A stretch of DNA of 64,000 bases from REBR01 sp033721915 (GTDB taxonomy: Bacteria; Pseudomonadota; Gammaproteobacteria; Pseudomonadales; Oleiphilaceae), in assembly GCA_033721915.1 (NCBI GenBank), contig JAWWAC010000012.1, positions 1-64,000 of the forward strand, given 5' to 3'. Of the stretch, positions 17,185 through 25,577 are shown piece after piece (position 1 is the stretch's first letter; every line of letters begins with the position of its first letter). The notes under the pieces are model-generated. The model was not told where the DNA came from. It saw only the letters and a program-made list of their open reading frames with translations, and searched no databases. The position numbers and the translations under genes are program-made.

Positions 17185-18191
17185 CGTGATGCCCTCCCCA
17201 ACTGACCCTGGCGTTCCGCCAGCTGACCGCTCATGGCCATGGACATGACCGCCATGCGCACGGCAATGCCGTTGGTCACCTGGTTGAGAATCACCGACTG
17301 GGGGCCGTCCGCCACGGCGGATTCAATCTCCACACCCCGGTTGATGGGGCCCGGGTGCATCACCAGTGCCCTGGGGTGGGCCAGGGCCAGCTTCTCACGG
17401 GTCAGGCCATATAGCCTGTAGAACTCCCGCTCGCTGGGCAGCAGTGCCCCTTCCATGCGCTCGCGCTGCAGTCGCAGCATGATGATCACGTCCAGGTCCT
17501 TCAGCCCCTCTTCCATGCGGGCATGGACGCTCACTCCCATGGATTCCGGGGCCGTGGGCAGCAATGTGTCCGGGGCGATCAGACGCACTTCGGCCACCCC
17601 CAGGGTATTGAGCGCCTGTATCTGTGAGCGGGCCACCCGGGAGTGCTGCACATCCCCCACGATGCCCACTTTCAGGCCGCTGAAGGAGCCCTTGTGCTGG
17701 CGAATGGTGAGCGCGTCCAGCATGGCCTGTGTGGGATGGGCGTGGCGGCCATCGCCGGCATTGATGATGGCCACCCCGGGGGTGACATGCCGGGCAATGA
17801 AGTGGGCCGCACCACTCTGGGCATGGCGTATCACGAACATGTCGCTGGCCATGGCCTCCAGGTTGAGCAGTGTGTCGGAGAGGGTTTCCCCCTTGGAGGT
17901 GGCGGAGGTGCTGATATCCAGGTTGAGCACGTCGGCGGAGAGGCGTTTGGCGGCCAGTTCAAAGGTGGAGCGGGTGCGGGTGCTGGATTCAAAGAACAGG
18001 TTGACCAGGGTGCGGCCCCGCAGCAGTGGCACCTTCTTGATGCTGCGCTCGCCCACCTCGATAAAGGAGTCGGCGGTGTCGAGTATGCGGGTGAGCAGGG
18101 CCCGGTCCAGCCCCTCCAGTGACAGGAAATGCTTCAGCTCCCCATCGGCGGTGAGCTGCAGTTGGCGGTTGCTGTCGGCCATGGTAGCCAT
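17181..18191 (-). CDS. pyrB: Aspartate carbamoyltransferase catalytic subunit
   Basis: The 336-residue enzyme joins carbamoyl phosphate and aspartate in pyrimidine synthesis. Signatures are FFESSTRTRSTFE (carbamoyl phosphate binding), HPTQAMLD, GDVQHSRVARS and MHPGPINRG near the end. An N-terminal extension of about 15 residues is typical of the pseudomonad class A enzyme. ATG 18191 and ATG 18182 are both possible; neither has a strong ribosome site. It overlaps pyrC' by 4 bases and follows pyrR by 37 bases. Confidence 0.95.
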   Translation of the reverse strand: MATMADSNRQLQLTADGELKHFLSLEGLDRALLTRILDTADSFIEVGERSIKKVPLLRGRTLVNLFFESSTRTRSTFELAAKRLSADVLNLDISTSATSKGETLSDTLLNLEAMASDMFVIRHAQSGAAHFIARHVTPGVAIINAGDGRHAHPTQAMLDALTIRQHKGSFSGLKVGIVGDVQHSRVARSQIQALNTLGVAEVRLIAPDTLLPTAPESMGVSVHARMEEGLKDLDVIIMLRLQRERMEGALLPSEREFYRLYGLTREKLALAHPRALVMHPGPINRGVEIESAVADGPQSVILNQVTNGIAVRMAVMSMAMSGQLAERQGQLGRASR

Positions 18192-18228
18192 ACCGGCGTT
18201 ACCCTCTGAGTGATTCGGTGTGTGCCTG

Positions 18229-18726
18229 TCAGACCCCGACCCGCTCCAGCCAGAGCGGGGCCGGGCCGCGCAGTTTCAGCCGCTGGTGTCGCTCCAGATT
18301 GAGCCGCTCGCCGGTATAATCCGGCTGTATGGGCAGCTCGCGACCCCCCAGGTCCACCAGGGTCACCAGGCGGATGATCTCCGGGCGGCCGTAGTCGAAC
18401 AGTTCGTTCATGGCGGCGCGGATGGTGCGCCCGCTCATGATGATGTCATCCACCAGCAGTACCCGCCGCCCCTCGGTGGCAAAGGGCAGGCTGGAGGGGC
18501 TGACCCGGGGGTTGAGTCCGGCGCGGCTGAAATCGTCCCGGTAGAAGGAGATGTCCAGCTCCCCCAGCGGCTCCGGCAGCTCCAGCGCCTGGTGCAGCTG
18601 TCTGGCCAGCCAGACACCGCCGGTGCGGATACCCACCATCAGCGGCGGCTCGGGGCTCGCGCCCAGCTCCTGACGCAGCTGCCCGGAGAGCCGCTGCAGA
18701 CACTGCTGTACGTCAATCTCTGTCAT
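18229..18726 (-). CDS. pyrR: PyrR bifunctional pyrimidine regulator / uracil phosphoribosyltransferase
   Basis: The 165-residue protein has the PRPP-binding loop VLLVDDIIMSGRTIRAA and the RTGGVWLA motif of type I phosphoribosyltransferases. In Bacillus PyrR binds pyr mRNA and attenuates transcription; in pseudomonads it lies just upstream of pyrB and is reported to affect pyr gene expression. ATG 18726 is preferred over ATG 18732 because AGGGA is 6 bases upstream of the former and abuts the latter. It overlaps the end of ruvX by 14 bases. Confidence 0.92.
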   Translation of the reverse strand: MTEIDVQQCLQRLSGQLRQELGASPEPPLMVGIRTGGVWLARQLHQALELPEPLGELDISFYRDDFSRAGLNPRVSPSSLPFATEGRRVLLVDDIIMSGRTIRAAMNELFDYGRPEIIRLVTLVDLGGRELPIQPDYTGERLNLERHQRLKLRGPAPLWLERVGV

Positions 18727-19216
18727 GGTCATTCCCTGTGTGCCCCGGGGGAGTCTCGCCGGTCTGCCCCGGTGATGGGCGGGTGATTCGGCTGGCGAAC
18801 CAGCCTTCCAGGATCAGCTCGGCGGCCCGGTCGTCAATGCCATGGACTCCGAAGTCCCGGTGGCCGCTGCGGTCAATCACCTCCCGCTTGGCCTGAAAGG
18901 TGGTGAGACGCTCATCCATCATTTCCGCCGGGCGATGATAGCGGCCATGCAGGCGTTTGGCGAATTTGCGCGCCCTCTGGCACAGCTCGCTTTCCGAGTC
19001 GTCCATGTTCAGTGGCAACCCCACCACAAAGACCTCCGGCTGCCACGCCTCCACCAGGGCGGCCACCTGCTGCCAGTCGGGGATGCCGTCACGGGCCCTG
19101 AGGCGGGCAACGGCCCTTCCCGTGCCAAGCATGGACTGGCCCACCGCCACGCCGATCCAGCGGGTGCCGAAGTCAAAGGCCATGGCGCGCAGGCTGCCGC
19201 GGGAAGGATCAGGCAT
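18713..19216 (-). CDS. ruvX: Putative pre-16S rRNA nuclease / Holliday junction resolvase-like RuvX (YqgF)
   Basis: The 167-residue product has the RNase H-like YqgF fold: first strand AMAFDFGTRWIGVAVG with the conserved Asp, VVGLPLNMD, MDERLTTFQAK and IDDRAAELILEGW with the C-terminal acidic residues. YqgF is needed for 16S rRNA 5'-end maturation in E. coli. The C-terminus (about 150-167) is longer and Gly/Pro-rich compared with the core. ATG 19216 overlaps the yqgE stop by 8 bases; an in-frame GTG at 19231 is a weaker alternative. Confidence 0.92.
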   Translation of the reverse strand: MPDPSRGSLRAMAFDFGTRWIGVAVGQSMLGTGRAVARLRARDGIPDWQQVAALVEAWQPEVFVVGLPLNMDDSESELCQRARKFAKRLHGRYHRPAEMMDERLTTFQAKREVIDRSGHRDFGVHGIDDRAAELILEGWFASRITRPSPGQTGETPPGHTGNDHDRD

Positions 19217-19766
19217 GACCGATACTGCCACTGAGATGGCTCGGATCCACGCCCAGCTTCTTCATGGCCGCCGCCAGGCGCTGCTCCGGCGGCACGCTGA
19301 AGAGAATCTGCTCATCCGCCGGGCCGGTCAGCCAGGCGTTGCCGGAGAGCTCCTCCTCCAGCTGACCCGCCCGCCATCCGGCATAGCCCAGTATCATCAG
19401 GTAATCCGCCGGCCCCTCCCCCACGGCGATGGCCTCGAGTATGTCCCTGGAGCTGGTCATGGCCAGTGTGGGGCTCACCTTCAGGGTGTTCTGCCAGGCA
19501 CCGTGGGGGCGGTGCAGCACAAAACCCCGCTCACTCATGACCGGGCCTCCGGCGTAGACCGGCTCCTGGCTGGGGCCGCCGGCCAGTGACAGCTGGCTGA
19601 GCACATCCGCCATGGTCAGCTGCAGCGGCTGGTTGATCACCAGCCCCATGGCGCCCTGGGCGTTGTGCTCGCAGATCAGGGTCAGTGAGCCACCAAAGCG
19701 GGGGTCTTCCAGGTAGGGTGTGGCCATCAGGAAGTGATTGCCCAGATAACGGTGGTTCTGGCTCAT
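19209..19766 (-). CDS. yqgE: YqgE family protein (UPF0301)
   Basis: The 185-residue protein has the UPF0301 features: NHFLMATPYLEDPRFGGSLTLICEH at the start, GAMGLVINQPL, VYAGGPV, and LGYAGWRAGQLEEEL. Function is unknown; it is nearly always next to yqgF/ruvX, as here. ATG 19766 follows AGGGGAAT; the open frame upstream to 19799 has no family similarity. It lies 39 bases after tonB. Confidence 0.92.
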   Translation of the reverse strand: MSQNHRYLGNHFLMATPYLEDPRFGGSLTLICEHNAQGAMGLVINQPLQLTMADVLSQLSLAGGPSQEPVYAGGPVMSERGFVLHRPHGAWQNTLKVSPTLAMTSSRDILEAIAVGEGPADYLMILGYAGWRAGQLEEELSGNAWLTGPADEQILFSVPPEQRLAAAMKKLGVDPSHLSGSIGHA

Positions 19767-19805
19767 GAGCGGATTCCCCTGTGGTTGATCACGGGCCACT
19801 CGCCT

Positions 19806-20675
19806 CTAGCCGGCGGAGAGACCGCGAGGCTGAAAGGACCAGGTGCGGATAATCTCCAGCACATCCTTGTCCTCTTTCATGGCCTCGGTAAAGGGCGGGA
19901 ACGGACCGGCCTGGCGCACAATGCGCACGGCCGCGTCATCCAGCACGCTGTGTCCGGAAGACTGTAACACAGTGATGTCGCGGATGGAGCCGTCCCGGTT
20001 GATGGCCACCAGCATGCGCACCTGGCCGTGGATGCCCTGGCGGCGTGCCTTTTCCGGGTACTGGGCGTTGCCCACCTGCTCGATGCGCTGTTGCCAGTTC
20101 TGCACATACCAGGCGTCGTGGGAGGCCACGGCCGAGGCGGCGGTGATGGTGGTGACACGGGGACGCTTGGCGTAGGCATTGCGCTGCTCTGAGAGCCTCG
20201 CCTCCAGGCTGGCGATGGCCAGGCTGCGCTCCATCAGGCTCGGTGCACGCTCTTCCTCGGCCTGTGGTTGCTCACTGGGGTCGCTTTCACGAGGCACGCT
20301 CTGCTCTCCCTCGCGACTGGTCAGCTGGGGTCGCTCACTGGCCGGCGAGGTGGTGGCGGGAGGACGGACCGGCTGTGGCAGTGGCTCCACCTCCTGCACC
20401 TGATCGTCGCTGATCACGGGGGTCTCCGTGGCGGTCAGCTCGGCCCGCTCCCGGAGGTCGCCGCTGCCGGCCTGGTCCGCATCCGCCATGAAATCCGCTT
20501 CCTCGGGGGGCTTCTCGGCGGCCTGCTGGGCCAGTGTCACATCCAGTGTCTGTGAGGCCGGCGTGGGGTCCTCGGGGGCAAAGGTGATGCCCAGCACGAT
20601 CACCGCGTGGACAGCCAGCGCCAGGAAAAGGGTGAACCCCATCCGGTCACTGTCGTTGATCCGTGCCTCTGCCAT
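19806..20675 (-). CDS. tonB: TonB-family energy transducer
   Basis: The 289-residue protein has a single N-terminal membrane anchor (about 12-30, GFTLFLALAVHAVIVLGITF) and a long Pro/Glu/Gln-rich periplasmic spacer (about 45-150). The C-terminal TonB domain (about 205-287) contains AQYPEKARRQGIHGQVRML and GPFPPF. TonB couples the inner-membrane proton gradient to outer-membrane receptors, but no exbB/exbD or receptor is nearby. ATG 20675 lies 10 bases after gshB; the track upstream overlaps gshB and was not used. The gshB-tonB-yqgE-ruvX order is the one seen in Pseudomonas. Confidence 0.88.
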   Translation of the reverse strand: MAEARINDSDRMGFTLFLALAVHAVIVLGITFAPEDPTPASQTLDVTLAQQAAEKPPEEADFMADADQAGSGDLRERAELTATETPVISDDQVQEVEPLPQPVRPPATTSPASERPQLTSREGEQSVPRESDPSEQPQAEEERAPSLMERSLAIASLEARLSEQRNAYAKRPRVTTITAASAVASHDAWYVQNWQQRIEQVGNAQYPEKARRQGIHGQVRMLVAINRDGSIRDITVLQSSGHSVLDDAAVRIVRQAGPFPPFTEAMKEDKDVLEIIRTWSFQPRGLSAG

Positions 20676-20685
20676 AAATCCGCTC

Positions 20686-21642
20686 TTAAGACCGTTGTTC
20701 CAGGCGCTTTTCAATGGCGTCCATCAGCTGGCTGCTGATGTCCACGTCAAAAGCCCTGTCCAGCTCACGCACGCAGGTGGGGCTGGTGACATTGATTTCC
20801 GTCAGGTAGTCACCGATCACATCCAGACCCACAAACATCAGCCCCCGGGCCTGTATGGCCGGACGCACCTGCTCGCAGATCCAGCGGTCGCGGTCACTCA
20901 GTTCACGGCCCTCGCCGCGCCCGCCGGCGGCCAGGTTGCCCCGGTTCTCCTCCGCCGAGGGAATCCGCGCCAGTGAAAACGGCAACGGCTCGCCGTCGAT
21001 CAGCAGTATGCGCTTGTCCCCCTTGTCGATGGCGGGGATGAACTTCTGCACCATGATCTGCTCTTTGCCGTGGCGGGTCAGTGTCTCAATCACCACGCCC
21101 AGGTTCTTGTCACCGGGCTTGATGCGGAAAATGGAGCTGCCCCCCATGCCGTCGATGGGCTTGAGAATGACATCCCCCTGCTCCCGGCAGAAGGCCCTGA
21201 TGCGATCCGGGTTGCGGCTCACCAGCCCCGGTGGCGTGCACTGGGGGAACTGGGTGGCAAACAGCTTTTCATTGCAGTCGCGCAGCGCCGCCGGTGGGTT
21301 CACCACATAGGCCCCGTCCCGCTCCGCTGCCTCCAGTATGTAGGTGGCCATGAGAAACTCCCGGTCCACCGGCGGATCCTTGCGCATCAGGATCACATCC
21401 AGCCCCCCCAGATCCACCTCACAGGATTCACCCAGGCGGTACCACCGCTGCGGGTCATTGGCCACCTCCAGCCCCTGTACCCGGGCGCGGGCCTTGCCGT
21501 TTTCCAGGTACAGATCGTCCATTTCCATGTAAAACAGTTCCCAGCCACGCTTCTGGGCCGCCAGCAGCAACGCCAGTGAGGTGTCTTTCTTGAAGCTGAT
21601 CCCGGCAATGGGATCCATGACGATGCCCAGCTTGATACTCAT
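20686..21642 (-). CDS. gshB: Glutathione synthetase
   Basis: This 318-residue ATP-grasp ligase joins gamma-glutamylcysteine and glycine. Signatures are the start MSIKLGIVMDPIAGISFKKD, the ATP-grasp segments DVILKPIDGMGGSSIFR and VQKFIP, and the C-terminal GLMFVGLDVIGDYLTEINVTSPTCVREL. Length and sequence match the E. coli enzyme. ATG 21642 aligns with the E. coli start; another ATG is three codons upstream. It heads a leftward run of seven genes to pyrC'. A good promoter candidate lies about 110 bases upstream. Confidence 0.95.
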   Translation of the reverse strand: MSIKLGIVMDPIAGISFKKDTSLALLLAAQKRGWELFYMEMDDLYLENGKARARVQGLEVANDPQRWYRLGESCEVDLGGLDVILMRKDPPVDREFLMATYILEAAERDGAYVVNPPAALRDCNEKLFATQFPQCTPPGLVSRNPDRIRAFCREQGDVILKPIDGMGGSSIFRIKPGDKNLGVVIETLTRHGKEQIMVQKFIPAIDKGDKRILLIDGEPLPFSLARIPSAEENRGNLAAGGRGEGRELSDRDRWICEQVRPAIQARGLMFVGLDVIGDYLTEINVTSPTCVRELDRAFDVDISSQLMDAIEKRLEQRS

Positions 21643-21651
21643 ACATCTCAT

Positions 21652-22054
21652 CCAGGGTGGTAGCCGCCCGCCGCAGGGAATTGTCTGCAGACAGAGTCGC
21701 GGCAGATCAGCGGATTAACTGCTATGCTCAGCACAGTGACGGATGGACGGAACATAGCTTGTCCGGGGGCGTCTGACAACGCTTGTAGTGCCCGCCATGC
21801 TGTCAATAACTGCGAATTGCGTCACATTATTTCAGTGATAACAACGCAACAACAGTGCCGGCGGTCACAATCGGATACAGAGGCAATGGTGCAGTACCGG
21901 TCCTGTCGGGCTATAAAGCAGTAGTGCTGTAGCGAGCCTCTTGTAACTGTGTTAAAAACTGTCGCCAAACCGGCTGCCAGGATCCGTGCCTGAAGAGGCG
22001 CGTTCCGACGGCCGATAACAATGACTTCCCGCTAACCCGTAAGGCATTTGGACA
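21652..22054. other. Gene-free divergent region between gshB and pilG
   Basis: About 400 bases without a credible gene and lower in G+C than the flanks. It carries the gshB promoter candidate (minus strand). For pilG, TATAAA at 21912-21917 could be a -10 box, but its -35 region is poor. I see no clear operator repeat. Confidence 0.5.
21751..21779 (-). promoter_or_regulatory. Sigma70 promoter candidate for gshB
   Basis: On the minus strand TTGTCA (21779-21774) and TATGTT (21756-21751) are separated by exactly 17 bases. Transcription would start near 21744 and leave a leader of about 100 bases. Confidence 0.55.
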
Positions 22055-22447
22055 ATGGATGAACACTTCGAGAACCTGAAGATCATGGTGATCGACGACA
22101 GCAAGACCATTCGTCGCACCGCGGAAACATTGCTGAAAAAGGTTGGCTGTGAAGTCATTACCGCCACCGATGGCTTTGATGCGTTGGCCAAGATCGCCGA
22201 TACCGAACCGGACATCATTTTTGTGGACATCATGATGCCCCGCCTGGATGGCTACCAGACCTGCGCCCTTATCAAGAACAATGCCAGCTTCCGGCATACG
22301 CCCGTGATCATGCTCTCCAGCAAGGACGGTCTGTTCGACAAGGCCAAGGGGCGCATTGTCGGCTCCGACCAGTATCTGACCAAACCGTTCAGCAAGGACG
22401 AACTGCTCAGTACCATTCGCGAACACATACCATCCCCGGAACAGTGA
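22055..22447 (+). CDS. pilG: Twitching motility response regulator PilG
   Basis: This single-domain receiver of 130 residues has the acidic pocket IMVIDDSKTIRR, phospho-acceptor in IIFVDIMMPRLDGYQ, and the conserved Lys in YLTKPF. PilG is the CheY-like output that promotes pilus extension and cAMP signalling in the Pil-Chp pathway. It is the first gene of pilG-pilH-pilI-pilJ-pilK-chpA-chpB-chpC. The sequence is close to Pseudomonas PilG, including NLKIMVIDDSKTIRRTAETL. Confidence 0.95.
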   Translation: MDEHFENLKIMVIDDSKTIRRTAETLLKKVGCEVITATDGFDALAKIADTEPDIIFVDIMMPRLDGYQTCALIKNNASFRHTPVIMLSSKDGLFDKAKGRIVGSDQYLTKPFSKDELLSTIREHIPSPEQ

Positions 22448-22497
22448 CCATTACCGTGGCATACGGACTGATTGCTGCATGAAAGATAGAGGATCCC

Positions 22498-22860
22498 ATG
22501 GCCCGCATACTGATCGTTGATGACTCACCCACGGAAGTGAAGAAAATTTCCGGCCTGCTGGAAAAACACAACCATGAGGTGCTTTGCGCGGATAATGGTG
22601 CCGACGGTGTGGCCACTGCCCGCTCACAGAAGCCGGACCTGATCCTGATGGATGTGGTCATGCCGGGTCTGAACGGTTTCCAGGCCACCCGTCAGCTCTC
22701 CAGGGCCCAGGAAACCCAGGACATTCCGGTGGTGATCGTCACCACCAAGGATCAGGAAACCGACCGGGTCTGGGGTACTCGCCAGGGCGCCCGTGGTTAC
22801 CTGGTCAAGCCGGTGTCGGAAGAGCAGCTGATTAACACCATCAACAGCTTGCTGGACTGA
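22498..22860 (+). CDS. pilH: Twitching motility response regulator PilH
   Basis: A 120-residue single receiver with ILIVDDSPTEVKK, phospho-acceptor in LILMDVVMPGLNGFQ, and YLVKPV. PilH acts as the second CheY of the system, as phosphate sink and regulator of retraction. AGAGGA precedes ATG 22498 by 5 bases. It lies 50 bases after pilG. Confidence 0.95.
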   Translation: MARILIVDDSPTEVKKISGLLEKHNHEVLCADNGADGVATARSQKPDLILMDVVMPGLNGFQATRQLSRAQETQDIPVVIVTTKDQETDRVWGTRQGARGYLVKPVSEEQLINTINSLLD

Positions 22861-22874
22861 ACACCGGAGAAACC

Positions 22875-23417
22875 ATGGCCGCCGCAACCCCTTTCGAACT
22901 GCTACAGGATCTGGCCCGCCGCAGCCGGGACAACGCAGAAGGCCTGCCAGCCCAGGAAGAGGCGGTCAGCCTGTGGAGCGGTATTGGCTTCACACTCGCC
23001 GGTGAGCACTACGTTGCCCCCATGGGTGAGGTCGTGGAAATCCTCCATGTACCCCGCTTCACACAGGTCCCCGGCGTGCGCCATTTCATGCTGGGTGTGG
23101 CCAACGTGCGGGGCCGGCTCCTGCCGGTGGTGGACCTGGCGGACTTCTTCGGTCTGCCCCACGGCAAGCGCAGCCTCAGGGAGCGGCGCATCCTGGTGAT
23201 TGAGCACGGTGAACTGTTCAGCGGCCTGGTGGTGGATGCCGTGCTGGGCATGCAGTATTTCGCCGTTGACAGCTTTACGCCGACACCCGGGAAAGACAAC
23301 GAGGCCATCAGGCCCTTCCTGCAAGGCGCCTACCACCGTGGTGAAGAGACCTGGAAAGTCTTCTCCACGGTGGAACTCAGTGAAGATGAGGCTTTTCTGG
23401 ATATCGCCCAATGGTAG
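22875..23417 (+). CDS. pilI: CheW-like adaptor PilI
   Basis: The 180-residue protein is a CheW domain: GFTLAGEHYVAPMGEVVEIL, GVANVRGRLLPVVDLADFFG, and VVDAVLGMQYF. It links the receptor PilJ to the kinase ChpA. CGGAGA precedes ATG 22875, which is 14 bases after pilH. Confidence 0.93.
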   Translation: MAAATPFELLQDLARRSRDNAEGLPAQEEAVSLWSGIGFTLAGEHYVAPMGEVVEILHVPRFTQVPGVRHFMLGVANVRGRLLPVVDLADFFGLPHGKRSLRERRILVIEHGELFSGLVVDAVLGMQYFAVDSFTPTPGKDNEAIRPFLQGAYHRGEETWKVFSTVELSEDEAFLDIAQW

Positions 23418-23477
23418 GCGTCAGCTCAGACAGCCACAGGAGACAACAATGACACCATTCAGGCCGGGAGCCCGTCC

Positions 23478-25553
23478 ATGAGAAATCCAGCTGAAAAACT
23501 GATGTCACTGCAGGAGGCCAACCGCACCGTGGGCGGTCTGATTGCGCTTCTTACCGTGCTGGCCGTTTCCCTGATCGCCGTACTGTTCATGATCAACCGG
23601 GAAAGCAACTACGATGCCGAGTACATCGACTACGCCGGTGACCTGCGGGTGCTGTCCCAGGAAATCGCCAAGAACTCCGGCGAGGCCGCCGGTGGCACCG
23701 CCTCCGCCTTTGACCAGCTGGAAGTGGCCCGCAACCGCTTCAGCACACTCTGGGGCTACCTGCTCGAGGGCAACGAAAAGACCGGTCTGCCACCACTGGA
23801 ACTGGTGGAGCAAACCGCCGTGGACGAGATCTGGGGCAAGGTCCGCAACGACGCCGACGAGATCCTGTCCACCCGGCAAGCCGTGCTGTCACTCCACGAA
23901 GTGGCCCGCACACTTAACGACACCATCCCCGAACTGCAGATCGAGTACGAGGACATTGTCCGGATACTGCTGGACAGCGGCGCTCCGGCCAGGCAGATCT
24001 CACTGGCACAGAACCAGTCCCTGCTGGCCGAGCGGATCGCACGGAGCGTCAACAGCATCCTCACCGGAGAAAAGGAGGCTGTGGTGGCCGCCGACCAGTT
24101 CGGCCGTGACGCCCGTGAATTCCGCCGCGTGCTGAACGCCCAGATGGAAGGCAACGAGGCACTGGGAATCAGGGCGGTGACCAATGAAGACGCCCTCTAC
24201 GGCCTGGAGGAGGTGGATAAGCTGTTCGGCTTTGTCAGCCAGAACATCGACGCCATACTGGACACCTCCCCGGACCTGTTCCGGGCCCGCACCGCGGCCA
24301 ACAACATCTTTGAAAACTCCCCGGAGCTGCTGGCGGAAACCTCACAACTGGTAAGCCTGATCCAGAACCGCACCTCCATTGTCAGCCCCGCACTGGCCTA
24401 CGCCATACTGGTGGCCATTGTGGTGGTGATCATCTTTATCGGCCTGGCCCTGTACCAGGCCTCCCAGCGGCGACTGCGCATCACCCAGGAGCAGAACGAG
24501 CAGAACCAGAACGCCATACTGCGCCTTCTGGACGAGCTGGCGGACCTGGCCGACGGTGACCTGACCACCGAAGCCACGGTCACCGAGGATTTCACCGGCG
24601 CCATCGCCGACTCCATCAACTACGCCATCGACCAGATGCGTTCACTGGTGCAGTCCATCCGGGATACCGCCGTCAACGTGGCCTCATCCGCCCAGGAAAC
24701 CCAGTCCACCGCCCGTCAGCTGGCGGACGCCTCGGAGCACCAGGCCCAGGAGATTGCCGGTGCCTCGGCGGCGGTGAACGAGATTGCCACCTCCATCGAC
24801 CAGGTCTCCTCCAACGCCTCCGAGTCCTCGGCGGTGGCGGAGCGCTCCGTGGCCATTGCCAAGAAAGGCACCGAGGTGGTGCAGAACACCATCCGCGGCA
24901 TGGACAACATCCGCGAGCAGATCCAGGAAACCTCCAAGCGCATCAAGCGCCTGGGTGAATCCTCCCAGGAAATCGGCGATATCGTCTCACTGATCAACGA
25001 CATTGCCGACCAGACCAACATCCTGTCACTGAACGCCGCCATACAGGCCTCCATGGCCGGTGACGCGGGCCGTGGCTTTGCCGTGGTGGCGGACGAAGTA
25101 CAGCGCCTGGCGGAACGCTCCTCGGCGGCCACCAAACAGATCGAGGCACTGGTGAAAACCATCCAGTCCGACACCAACGAGGCGGTGATCTCCATGGAGC
25201 ACACCACCGCCGAAGTGGTCCGCGGTGCCCGCCTGGCCCAGGACGCCGGTGTGGCCCTGGAGGAGATCGAGAGCGTCTCCACCAATCTGGCGGAGCTGAT
25301 CCAGAACATCTCCAACGCGGCACGGCAGCAGTCCTCCTCCGCCTCGCACATTTCCAACACCATGAACGTGATTCAGGAGATCACCTCCCAGACCTCCTCC
25401 GGTACCAGCACCACCGCCGAGTCCATCGGCAACCTGGCGGAGATGGCTTCACAGCTGAGAGAGTCCGTGGCTGGCTTCAAGCTGCCGGAGAACCCCGGTG
25501 CCGAGGCCAGAGAGAAAGACCATGAGGATGAGGAAGTCCCCACCGTCCTTTAA
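23478..25553 (+). CDS. pilJ: Type IV pilus chemoreceptor PilJ
   Basis: The 691-residue methyl-accepting protein has a first membrane segment at about 19-40 and a second at about 304-327. Two PilJ-type helical sensory modules lie between them (the repeated ARNRFSTLW and LNDTIPELQIEYEDIV helices). A linker follows, then a long signalling coiled coil (about 380-670) with the hairpin tip DIADQTNILSLNAAIQAS near residue 510. PilJ senses surface contact through pilins and controls ChpA. There is no C-terminal receptor-tether pentapeptide. GGGAG precedes ATG 23478 by 7 bases, while a tiny 10-codon frame with a better site overlaps the start. Confidence 0.94.
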   Translation: MRNPAEKLMSLQEANRTVGGLIALLTVLAVSLIAVLFMINRESNYDAEYIDYAGDLRVLSQEIAKNSGEAAGGTASAFDQLEVARNRFSTLWGYLLEGNEKTGLPPLELVEQTAVDEIWGKVRNDADEILSTRQAVLSLHEVARTLNDTIPELQIEYEDIVRILLDSGAPARQISLAQNQSLLAERIARSVNSILTGEKEAVVAADQFGRDAREFRRVLNAQMEGNEALGIRAVTNEDALYGLEEVDKLFGFVSQNIDAILDTSPDLFRARTAANNIFENSPELLAETSQLVSLIQNRTSIVSPALAYAILVAIVVVIIFIGLALYQASQRRLRITQEQNEQNQNAILRLLDELADLADGDLTTEATVTEDFTGAIADSINYAIDQMRSLVQSIRDTAVNVASSAQETQSTARQLADASEHQAQEIAGASAAVNEIATSIDQVSSNASESSAVAERSVAIAKKGTEVVQNTIRGMDNIREQIQETSKRIKRLGESSQEIGDIVSLINDIADQTNILSLNAAIQASMAGDAGRGFAVVADEVQRLAERSSAATKQIEALVKTIQSDTNEAVISMEHTTAEVVRGARLAQDAGVALEEIESVSTNLAELIQNISNAARQQSSSASHISNTMNVIQEITSQTSSGTSTTAESIGNLAEMASQLRESVAGFKLPENPGAEAREKDHEDEEVPTVL

Positions 25554-25577
25554 ACCGACGCAGCCACTGGTTGATGC

